Assembly: GCA_033032865.1 (NCBI GenBank)
Contig: JAWHQI010000305.1
Coordinates: 2,541,001-2,605,000 of the forward strand
Direction: 5' to 3'
Source: Dactylorhiza incarnata
Lineage: Eukaryota > Streptophyta > Magnoliopsida > Asparagales > Orchidaceae
Length of the DNA stretch: 64,000 nucleotides
Under the pieces are notes generated by a model. The model was not told the origin of the DNA, made no database searches, and worked only from the letters and a program-made list of their open reading frames with translations. Shown one piece after another: positions 43,855 through 53,813 of this stretch. A program made the position numbers and the translations under genes. Every line of letters begins with the position of its first letter. The first letter of the stretch is position 1.

Positions 43855-44800
43855 TACAAGGGATTAAGCGGTGTTGCTAGTTTTCCCTGGTGGAGAAGAA
43901 CAATTTGCCGGATATGGATGGCAGGGGCTTTGTTAGAGGACTTGGGATTGAACTACTCACACTTACAAACTACAAGAAATGGAAGAGTTGTATTTACTCA
44001 GAAAAGATTTATGGGAGGTTGTTGCAGGAGAAGAGAGGATAGCACTATAGGTGAATGGAGAAAATGGGACGATAGTGAGAAGGCGGAAAATAGCTATTGT
44101 GAAGGTGGAGTTTATCTTGTAGAGGTCTATATCACCGGATTTATTTGACCACATCTTGGGGTGTCACTCGGCGTTTGATATTTGGACCCTTGATGGGTTA
44201 TTCAACAAGAAGAACGTAGCAATGTTGCAATTTCTGGAGAATGAAGTAGCAAAGGTGAATCGATGTGATCTTTCTATCTCGGTATTCTTTTTGAAATTGA
44301 AGAACCTATGTGCGGAGATTTCTGCGTTGGATCCGGATGAGCCGATCTCAGAAGCAAGGTTGAAAAGACATATTATCCGCGAGCTTCGGAGGGAGTATAT
44401 CCCTTTCATCACTTCAGTTCAAGGATGAGATAGAAAAACTACCTTTATGGAATTGGAGAACTTTCTATCATTGCAAGAGAGTTTGACAAAGCAAATGGCT
44501 AGGTGCTCTATTTCTCGTGGAGAAAGTGAGGTGCTCTTTTCGGGGAAGAAGTCATATGACAAGAAGAAGGGATCCGTTGTAGGACCTTCTACTTTGTCTA
44601 AGGGAGATGACAATTTTTCTCATTTCAAGAATGAAGGAGTTTAAAGGGGCCGAGATGCTTTAAGTGTCATAAGGTGGGTCATTTCAAAAGGGATTGTCAT
44701 GTAAATTTGAAGGCGGGTCACGCGGCGGAGAAAGGAGGAGGGTCAAATGAAGAGGATGAGTGGGGGAATTGCTTTATGGCGGAGACTGGATATGTCGGTA
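43855..44800 (+). pseudogene. gag remnant of element I
   Basis: Traces LTLTNYKKWKSC, RKDLWEVVAGEE, SPDLFDHILGCHSAFDIW, KKNVAMLQFLENEV, VFFLKLKNLCAEI and LRREYIPFITSVQG are copia gag (UBN2 type). A zinc knuckle reads CFKCHKVGHFKRDC at about 44653-44695. Several frameshifts and stops, for example near 44000, 44145, 44427 and 44642. Confidence 0.8.
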
Positions 44801-46097
44801 GATGCTTTGGCTTCCATCAACTTCCAAGATGATTGGATAGTTGATTCCGGATGTGGACACCATCTAACGGGAGACGGTTCATAATTTTCCTCTCCAAAAA
44901 TATGAAGGAAATGGTGTTATAGTGACGACGGGCAATGCAGTTCATGCGGTGGAGAAAGAAGGGAGCATTACATTGAACATTGAAGGCAGAGCTCTTACTT
45001 TATAGAGCGTATATCATGTGCCCGGTATGAAGAAGATTCTTTTTTTTATTACCAATGCGGTGTATGCGGGATACCACGTGTTGTTTGGGCTGAAGGAAGT
45101 GAAGTTTCTTCAGAACGTTTCTTCCTTCTCCGCCAATGGAGGGGAGAAGGCGGATGTCACCCATACAGGTAGAAGAGTTCGTGATCTTTTTGTCTTGTCT
45201 ACTTCATATGTGGACAAGATGATGGCAAATGATGAAGCTGTTATTTGGCATGAGAGTCGTGAGCGTGTTGGCATTGAAATGTTGAAGGCTATGGTGACTA
45301 AGAAGTTGGTGAAGGGCTTGCCTAGCCTATCATCTGTTGGAGAAGGTCATGTGTGTGAAGGTTGTCAATTTGGGAAGTCACATCATCTCCCATTTGACAA
45401 ATCACTTTCTAAAAGCAATGGATCATTGGATTGCATCCATAGTGCTGTGATGAGGCCATATGCTACTCCTACATACTCGGGAAACCATTACATGCTCTTG
45501 TTTGTGGATGACTTTTCTAGATACACGTGGGTGTATTTTGTGAAGGAGAAGGCGGAGGTGTTCGGAAAATTTCAAGAGTTCAAGGAGGCTGTTGAAGATG
45601 TGCTAAGCTGGAAGATCAAAAAGCTGAGAACGGACAATGGAGGGGAGTTTACATCTAATGAGCTCTTATCTGTTTGTAGGAAGCACGGTATTAAGAGAGA
45701 GCTTTATTGTGCTCACACTCCACAACAAAGTGGAGTGGCGAAGAGGAAAATTCGGCATCTTGCGGAGACATGCAAGTGTTGGCTACATGCAAAAGACATT
45801 CCCAAAACTTTATGGGCAGAGGGCATGGCTTGTGCGGCTTATGTAATCAATTGGATTTCGCTAAGTTCGAACAACATGATGTCTCCTCATGAGATGATGT
45901 TTGGAGAGGTGCCAAGAGTTAAACGCTTGAAAGTGTTTGGATCTCCCTGCTTTGTGCATGTTCCAGATTCAAAGAGAACGAAGCTTGATGCAAAGGCGAA
46001 AAAGTGCATCTTCATTGGCTACGATGAGCGGAAGAAAGGGTGGAAGTGCGTTGACCCTCAAACACACATTTATCGTGTAAAGGGATGTGGTATTTGA
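44800..46097 (+). pseudogene. Protease and integrase remnant of element I
   Basis: The protease motif DDWIVDSGCGHHLTGD is at about 44830-44877, followed by a frameshift. The open frame 45018-46097 (359 codons) carries VCEGCQFGKSHHLPF, LLFVDDFSRYTWVYFVKEK, RTDNGGEFTSNELL and KLKVFGSPCFVHVP. Two of the three integrase acids are lost. The first, usually H-T-D-V, reads HSAV. The glutamate, usually GVAERK, reads GVAKRK at the correct spacing from the intact second Asp. The GAG-pre-integrase HxxxxH finger is also altered (IWHESRERVG). Integration activity would be absent even if translated. Confidence 0.85.
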
Positions 46098-47960
46098 TGA
46101 ACTGACGTCATATCATGGCATTCTAAGGGTGACTCTGGAGGAGAGTAGTGGCGGAAAGGGCCTTGTAAGTGATGTTGAAGAACCGTCCGTGATGATGCGA
46201 GTTTCTCCCAGTGCTCCAATTCCTCCAAATTCATCATCCTTGTTGAGGGAGCAAGGAGAAAGAGGGAGCAACACCTCAATTCATGTTGATGGAGTGGAAG
46301 AACTTGATGTTGACAGCGGGGCCCTGGATAGTGGTCCCTCGCTTAAAAGATCCAAGAGGACAATCGTGTCGCCATCTCGATACAGATACGGAAATTTGGT
46401 AAGCATGATTTCTTGTTTCTTTGCAGGCCAATAGATGAGTGAGAGCCTTCTTGCTTTGAAGACACCATGAGCAAGAAAGAGTGGCAGGTTGTCATGGATG
46501 AGAAGGTGAATGCTCTTATCAAGAATGAGAGTTGGGATTTTGTGCCCAAGGTTAATGGAGCTACTCATGTTACTTGCAAGTGAGTCTACAAGGTGAAGAA
46601 GAAAGCCGATGGAAGTGTTGAGCGGTACAAGGCTCGCTTCGTTGCTCGTGGATTTTCACAGAAGTATGAAGAAGATTATGAAGAGGTGTTTATCCCCGTG
46701 GATAAAATGACGTCAGTTCGCATGGTGATTGCTTTGGCGACATGTCAAGGGTGGAAGCTTTGACAACATGACGTGAAGAACACATTTCTTTATGGAGAGA
46801 TTGACAAGGATATCTTCATGACGCTACCACCAGACTATGTTTTTAGTCTTCATCCAAACTATGTGTGCAAACTGAAGAAGACACTTTATGGCTTGAAGCA
46901 AGCGTTGTGGGCGTGGTATGACAAGATTGCAGAGTTTTCTTCAGTTTTGCGGTTATCTAGCATCTCAATTGGATTCAAACTTGTTTGTGAAGAAGCAAGG
47001 GGATCTCCATGTGTTGGTATTATTGTATGTTGATGACACGATGTTGTAAAACTTTGGGAAGAGTTGTTCATTCGGTCTGAGATGAAGAATTTGGGTGAGC
47101 TTCACCATTTCCTTGGCTTATAAGTCGAGAAGGTGAGGAAGGGGGTGCTTGTGTTTTAGAAGGGCTATGTCGAGAAGATCGTGGAGCGATTCGGCACGAA
47201 GGAGAACAAGTTTAGTTCTACTCCACTTGACACCAATATAAAGCTTCGCCGTGATGATGGGAGGATTCTTTTGGAACCTACACCATATCGTGCGCTAGTG
47301 GGACGTCTCATTTACTTGACTATCACATGACCGAATATTTCCTTTACAGTTGGTTTTGTTAGTCTATACATGCAGGAGCCACGAAAGCCACATTTGGACG
47401 CGGCGAAGAGGATACTGAAGTATGTTGGGTGAACCATTGATTATGGGTTGTTTTATGAAAGGGACACAAATTTTGTCTTGCACGGATTTATGGAAGCTGA
47501 TCTTGGCAGTGACTTGGATGATCATCACTCTACCTCGGGCTACGTGTTTATGTGCAGATCGGCAGGGGTTTCTTGGTGCAGCAAGAAACAAGATTCGTTG
47601 TCCATCTCTACCACCGAAGCTAAGTACACGACATCGTCCTTGGCAGTTCAAGAGTGTGTATGGCTACACCGGTTGGTAGAGGATATTCATGTTCTTTTTA
47701 ACAATGCTACCATCATTCTTGGTGACAACAAAAGTGCTCTAGAGCTGGTTACAAATCTGGTGTGTCACGCAAGGATGAAGCATATTGAGATCGAACATCA
47801 TTTAATTTGAGAGAAAGTTCTCGATGGATCTCTTGCCGCGGAGTATGTGTGGAGTCAAGACAACGTCGTCGACATCTTCACAAAGTCTCTGTCTAAGAGG
47901 TCGTTTGAGTGCCTTCGCGGGCTGCTTGGACTTGTTTCATGTTTTCACTTTAAGGGGGAG
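46098..47960 (+). pseudogene. RT and RNase H remnant of element I
   Basis: RT pieces: EWQVVMDEKVNALIKNESW, YKARFVARGFSQKYEEDY, KNTFLYGEIDKDIFM, LKKTLYGLKQALWAWYDKI and a damaged YVDD region near 47030. RNase H (47448-47810): DLDDHHSTSGYVF, SISTTEAKYTTSS and GDNKSALEL, with the E-A-E-Y motif changed to EAKY. The end NVVDIFTKSL is near 47863-47892. Frames change at least six times. The polypurine tract TTTAAGGGGGAG ends at 47960. Confidence 0.83.
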
Positions 47961-48702
47961 TGTTAATTTTTTAAAGTGAAACGGTTATGTATATGTATAT
48001 AATATATTGACTTGATGGTGTCAACTTTTTCGCCTTCGGCCTACATATCAATGTACAACGTGCCTTTTGTTTCGACGTTCGTCGATTTCTCCAGCTTTTG
48101 GCGTTCCATTTCCAATGTCGACGCACAAGGTTTCCGCACTCATCCTGACGGTCGTCGATGTCTCCCTCCATTCGACGCTCCAGTTCTGCCTACATCGAAT
48201 TCATTTCGACGTTCAATTTTTATCGACGCCTGGCCGCCGAAGTCTGATGATGGCTCATATATTACTGTTCTTCCGAGGGGAGAAATAAATGAAAGCTCTA
48301 GTTCTGAAAGTGAAGGTAGCCACAAACTTCTCTAGAACAAAGAAGGACAATCTCTCTTTAACTTCTCTCTGGATTTTGCCGTGCTTCCTCTTCCCGTTTC
48401 TCGTCGGGTTTGCTTCCATCTTGTAGCCACAATCAAGGTCGACGCTGCTGAGTGGTTATTGGCCTTGGTTATCTTCTACAGGAAACTGTAGAAGTCGTCG
48501 AAGCTTCTGAGAAGGTTCAAGTTGTTTTTTCTTGCAGTTACTGGTTTGATTATTGTATGTGTGTATGTATGTCTATGAGTATGTCCTGCAAGAGTTGCTG
48601 ATGTGAACAATCTTAACTCTAGTTGAAGTTTACATCTTGTTCTTTCATTTCTGTTTTTTCTCTGGATTTATTTGCACATCTCAGGTGTTGAAAATCCTTA
48701 GA
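47961..48702 (+). repeat. 3' LTR of element I
   Basis: 742 bp, TGTTAATTT ... AAATCCTTAGA. The 5' copy also ends TTAGA, so the family may not end in CA, or the end was mutated before insertion. Confidence 0.82.
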
Positions 48703-49481
48703 AGCAGAAGTGATGGCTCTATGATTTGAAGATCCAGGGGATTTTGATGCATATCAGGATGGATCAATTCTTTTTGGAGAAGAAGATATTTGAGGCTTCA
48801 TAAGAGGAGTACATGGAAGAAAACGCAATCTAGGACGTGTTTTGAACAATGTTGGAGCATTCGAGTTCATTGGCGCGGGAAAGTGGTACCGAATTGGTTA
48901 CATTTTACTGGCTCAATTGGTTCTAAATTAGTTTTTTAGTGTTCTATGACCCTATTTTATGAAACTTTTTATTGTTGTTTTGATTTAGAAATAACTATTT
49001 GGAGCATTTGTTTTGTAATACTTTTAATTAGGAACTTTTAGGAACCAGTGGAGGGGGTTTATGGAACTTGAGAGGAGCCAACAGCTGGCTACTCACATGA
49101 CATTTTTCGTGGACTACATGTGTGCGAGGTTTGAATCCTCCATCATCTGATTTCACTGCTCGGCGCGACGAGTCTATTATCCGGGACGTGAAGGGCGATC
49201 TTGTCTTCTTCGGTGGCGAATTTTTTGTTTTGATGCTCGGAAGAGTTTGAGTGTAGTTTTTGTGAGATTTGATGCAGTTTTAGACATTCCGTATACACAT
49301 AATTCAGAGTATTCTACCATTACCCTACCATTACTTGTATAAATTGAAATTGGATACATGAATTATATTCAATTCTAATTCCTACCATATAATATCGCAC
49401 GGGAGGGCACCATCCTCTCCCGCTTTATAATAAATGAATTTTGTATTTTTCTAGTTTTCCCGTCACAAGCGGCTAATTTTC
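48703..49481. other. Unassigned sequence
   Basis: No coding motif, TIR or LTR recognised. AT-rich, with a possible hydrophobic short frame at 49177-49359 (minus) that has no support. Confidence 0.3.
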
Positions 49482-49910
49482 GAGAAATTTTTGGGTCCAA
49501 GCCCCGGACACAGATCTGTGTCTGGGACTCATGAGATGTTGACACGTGTTTAGAGCTTAGGTAGAGTTTATGACATGCATTATTCAGGTTTATCTCCTTG
49601 CTCGTTTTCAGCTCGTCTTCCCCATTCTGCACTCATGGCTTCCTCACTAGCCGCAGGTGCTGCTTCAGGAAGAAGAAGAAGAAGAGTTTTCTTCTGCTGA
49701 GATCTCTGAGGGGAGAGAAAGCAAGGAGATAGAGAAGACAAAGCTTCTCTTCTCTCCATCAAAAATGGTTGCTGCTTCGATTATTCTGTGTATCTTCTCT
49801 TAAAATGAGATAATATTGTGTAGATGATGTGTGTTTTCAATTTAGAAGAATGGTGAAAACAAGTGAGAAGAGTTCAGTGAAGAAGATGAAATAAAGAAGT
49901 GTTATCTCAC

Positions 49911-50030
49911 CGAGATAATTCATTTGCCTATGAGATAAGTGAGTTGTATCTGAGATAATTCATTTGCCTCTGAGATAAGTGAGTTGTATCTGAGATAATT
50001 CATTTGCCTCTGAGATAAGTGAGTTGTATC
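49911..50030. repeat. Minisatellite, about 40-bp unit, left part
   Basis: Three near-identical units of GAGATAATTCATTTGCCTCT plus GAGATAAGTGAGTTGTATCT. The array resumes at 51568-51720 with more diverged units after the hAT insertion. Confidence 0.85.
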
Positions 50031-51559
50031 CAATGGCGGATCTAGGATTTTCATCCGACCCGGACACCAAATAAAAGTTTTAGACTTTTTATTGTTTTTT
50101 AATCAAAATTTTAAAAAACGTTATTGCTAAAGAAGGTTGATCGAGTAAAAATATTATTTCTAAATTAGATGAGGGCAAAAAACACTAGAGAATACTCACA
50201 GGGATTCTGGAAACCGGCAGATTTCTTTATATTACATTTAATATCAACTTTTTTGTACACCCAATTAAGGCGTTTGGCAGACATTTACATTCCAGCCACA
50301 CATATATTCTATATTCATGCATATGCCACTAACCATTAACATATTTCTAGGACATATTTTAAAAATTGTATTAGAGTTGACCCGGTATGCCTATGCAGGT
50401 TTACTTTGTTCACAAAACATGGCTTAGATCATGAATTTTTTACTTTCTTGAGTCTACTGATTGCTAAATAAGGTTGATCAAGTATACAATCAATTATTTA
50501 TTTTCCGATGAACGAAGATTTCAAGTAGTCTTCTAACAATTATCACAAACAATTTGTGGGCAACAATGATTTATTAGTGGGGATCACAAATGAAATGAAT
50601 GGAGAAGCGGAGAGAGCGGGTACCTTTAATTGTAGCGAGGATATCTTGTTTTCTTTAAGATCAAACACTTCACAAGATTTTTTTCGACCAGGCCATGCCC
50701 ATCTTACTGCTCGAGAGGCTGTCATTGGCATTATCACAAGCATTTGGTGTGCACCTAGGCCCTAGCATTCCCACTGATGTTAGTTTTACAGTTTTTTGGT
50801 GGAGATATTGGTTATCCAACAAGCAATCATCTCTGCTTCTGATGGAGAGAAAAATTTCAGAATTTTCATAAATGAAATCAACATAGCTCTACAAAATTTC
50901 AAATTTCATGCCTCTACAAACATAGAAGACACCAATCGGCCACATACTAATTAGAAAGCCATAATTCCAACTCTAGCCAAACTTCTTGCAATACATAGAA
51001 GACCCCAATCGGCCATTATCAATACAGAAAGTTAGAAGACGAGAGGGGGAAGAAGCTTCGAAGGATACCTAAAATCAGAAATCAGACTATTAGATAAATG
51101 AGAAACTGAGAAAGAGAAGTAGCCGCCGGCTGGGAGACTCTGCCAGTCGCCAAAGGCCCAGTCTCCATAGGAAAAGCTGCAGTCGGTAGAGGGAAAATGC
51201 CAAAATGATCGTCGGGAGTCTCAGAGATTCAGAGAAGCAGTCGAAATGGAGAATCGAGTTGGATCCAGTAGAGCGCGAGAGGGGGAAGAAGCCTCGAAGG
51301 ATACCAAAAATCAGTAACCAGACTATTAGATAAATGAGAAACTGAGAAAGAGAAGTAGCCGCCGGCTGGGAGGCTCTGCCAGTCGCCAAAGGCCCAGTCT
51401 CCATAGGCGGAGCTGTGTCGTCGAAGGAATTAGGGCACGACGACGCTGCTGGTCGCGAAAAGTGAAAAAAATGACGAAACAAGTGGACTTCGGTTCAATT
51501 TCGCGGAAATTTCTACCCGGGCACGTGCCCGGGTGTGCCTCCACGTGGGTCCGCCCCTG
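50031..51559. mobile_element. hAT-type element, 1.53 kb, in the minisatellite
   Basis: Ends CAATGGCGGATCTAGG and GGGTCCGCCCCTG, imperfect inverted repeats of the plant hAT kind, flanked by GTTGTATC (50023-50030 and 51560-51567). It contains a direct duplication of about 130 bp (near 51036-51170 and 51277-51405) with GTAGCCGCCGGCTGGGAG and CCAGTCTCCATAGG. It also contains an 18-bp perfect palindrome CCCGGGCACGTGCCCGGG at 51517-51534. No transposase (DUF659 or hAT dimerisation) motif found. Non-autonomous. Confidence 0.82.
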
Positions 51560-51838
51560 GTTGTATCTAAGATAATTCATTTATCTCCGAGATAATGAAG
51601 TTGCATCTGAGATAATACATTTGTCTCTGAGTTAATGGATTTGTCATCTCCGAGATAATCGAGTTGCATCTGAGATAATACATTTGTCTCTGAGATAATT
51701 GAGTTATATTTGAGATATTTGACTTGTTCCCGCAATTTCGCACAAATCTGAATAACTTTACACATGTCAGCATCTCATGAGTCCCGGACACAGATCTGTG
51801 TCCGGGGCTCGGACCTTGAAAAATCCTAGCTAATTTTC

Positions 51839-52486
51839 AGGGTGGAAATGATAATTTTCTATTTTGGCCCTAAACCCAAAGGAAATGATTAAGGAGTGTT
51901 AATTCACATACTTTAACTAATAAATGATCAATTTTATTTATTAAAATTCAGGATATTACACTCATGGTCTCTGGCAATGGATCATCTCCTATCATACTCA
52001 AACAACCAGCCAGGACCCGAGGTACTCGTTTAGCCTTTTCTCTTTTTATTCTTTCCCTTCTTCCTTTTTTCTTACCATACATTCAACTTATCATTAAACA
52101 GTTACAAGAAACTATGGAAGCGGCTTGCTTTTTTGTTCGGCTTCATGGGATTACACTCATGGTCTCTGGGCTTCATGGGATAACATCTTGGCTCTAAGGT
52201 ATATGGTGGCCCAACCTCTAGATTTGAAAAAAAAAAACTTATCATTAACAATGAATATTTCTTCTATTGTTTGTTTTGTTGGTCTTTTCTTCTTCTTTGC
52301 CTGGTTATGGCTACAGACAGGAGTTGTTCTCCTGAGCACTTCAATAAGTTAATTTCATCCATTTGAAGTAAGAAGAGCTGATCTCTCTTTCAAACCAATA
52401 GATTTTTTATGCATCCTGAGTGATAGTGAAATGGTACCTTATTGTATGAACTTTAGTGATATATGTGTCTCTCTCTCTATATATAT
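51839..52486. other. Unassigned sequence
   Basis: The phrase ATTACACTCATGGTCTCTGG occurs twice (about 51955 and 52152). A plus-strand frame at 52125-52352 contains a hydrophobic run (SSIVCFVGLFFFFAWLWL) but nothing else supports a gene. Confidence 0.3.
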
Positions 52487-52740
52487 TTACCGGGACCTCC
52501 CCTCGAAGTTTGCGTAATTACAGCTTGCACCCCTCTAATTTTCAAAATTACAATTATCCCTCTCAATGTTTACATTTCATAACATTCATACACAAAAAGA
52601 CCCCCATGAAGATTTACTCCAAGGGGGTACTTTTGTGGATGTATGTTATGAAATGTAAACATTGAGGGGGTAATTGTAATTTTGAAAGTTAGAGGGGTGC
52701 AGGATGTAATTACGCAAACTTCGAGGGGAGGTCCCTGTGA
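52487..52740. mobile_element. Foldback MITE, copy 1
   Basis: The two halves are almost fully complementary. TTACCGGGACCTCCCCTCGA at the left matches TCGAGGGGAGGTCCCTGTGA at the right. Inner arms include ATTGTAATTTTGAAAGTTAG and ACATTTCATAACAT. The centre is near 52612. No coding. Related copies lie at 59856-61073 and 61939-62035. Confidence 0.85.
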
Positions 52741-52896
52741 AAAACCCTACATATATGTAATGAGTTCACTTGCCTAATTTTGTCTGAAACAGGGAAAATG
52801 ACCATTTTGGCCTTGCCCTTTATTTGGTTTGGATTAAAAGCAAGGAGAGAATGTTCATTTTACCCAGCTCCAGACAAAATTGTTGTGCTGCACATT

Positions 52897-53804
52897 TGTT
52901 GGAAGCGTTAATAAGGCTCGCGACTCCTCTTCTCGGCGAACACTTCCCTGTCCCGAGAACACACCACTCGCTAAACTCCGACGAGAATCACCACCGCCGA
53001 GCACTTTCTCCTCTACCCCTTGCGAGCTCTCCACTTAACCTGCGAGCACTATCCACGGCGAGCTCCACGCTCAAACTTCACGGCGAGAACTTTCACTCCA
53101 CGTCAACGAGCACTCTCACACGAGCACTCTCCGACTTCTTCTCCGGCGAGATCTCACACTAGACTACCCGGCGAGATGCACCCCCACACCTTCCAGGCGA
53201 GACCACTTCAACCTCTCTAACCAACGGCGAGTACACCACCTACTCCGGCGAGCTCCACCCCACTACTTTATGCGAGACCCTCCTGCTCCTCACCTCCACG
53301 CCCTGGGCAAGCTTCTCAGGCGAGAACGCTGCTCCACACTCTCACGGCACGCGAGCTGGCGGCGAACTACCGTGGGCGAGAACACCACCTCAACCACTCC
53401 GGCGAGGTAAGCTTCCTGCGGGAAGGGTTTATTTCTGGCGAGACCACCTGGCGAGGTGTGCTGGCGAGTGCTTCTGCGAAAGGTGGGGTGGCGTGTGCAC
53501 AGTTCCTGCGGGAACTTAATAAAGCGAGAGGAAATGATTTCCCTCTCTCTCTGCACTCTCTCTCTCTCTCTAAGCTGCCAACAAAAACAAAATGCCAAAG
53601 TTTTTTCTTCAACTTTTCACCACCTCTTTTCTATTCACAAACAAAGTATATATAGGATTACATAACCAATGGGAACCCGACACGTGGCCACCCATTAAAA
53701 GCTCCATGACAAAACATCACCTCTTTGCCTCTCTCCTCCACTACATATAATATATTTAAACAAAACATTTTTGTTGACTTCGGTCAACGCCTCAAACTCC
53801 AACA
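52897..53804 (-). repeat. 3' LTR of element J
   Basis: 908 bp. Unusually rich in GCGAG/GGCGAG words (more than twenty). Has a CTCTCTCT run at about 53540-53572. Apparently identical to the 5' copy. Confidence 0.97.
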
Positions 53805-53813
53805 AACTCCCCC

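Larger units (their letters stand above)
41047..48702 (+). mobile_element. Copia retrotransposon I, decayed
   Basis: 3' LTR 47961-48702. 5' LTR 41047-43842, interrupted by the solo LTR at 41420-43461. Flanks are AGCTG (41042-41046) and AGCAG (48703-48707), a 4/5 match. The PBS is degraded to CGGTATCAGAGC (43843-43854). The polypurine tract TTTAAGGGGGAG precedes 47961. Gag, protease, integrase, RT and RNase H are present in copia order with many stops. About 5.6 kb without the insertion. Defective. Confidence 0.88.
49482..51829. mobile_element. Mutator-like non-autonomous element
   Basis: A 9-bp duplication CTAATTTTC (49473-49481 and 51830-51838) flanks inverted ends of about 75 bp. Both arms contain GCCCCGGACACAGATCTGTG and CTCATGAGATG. 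After removal of the nested hAT element it is about 0.8 kb. It contains a minisatellite and a short plus-strand frame near 49634 (MASSLAAGAASGRRRRR) that may be chance. No transposase. Confidence 0.82.
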
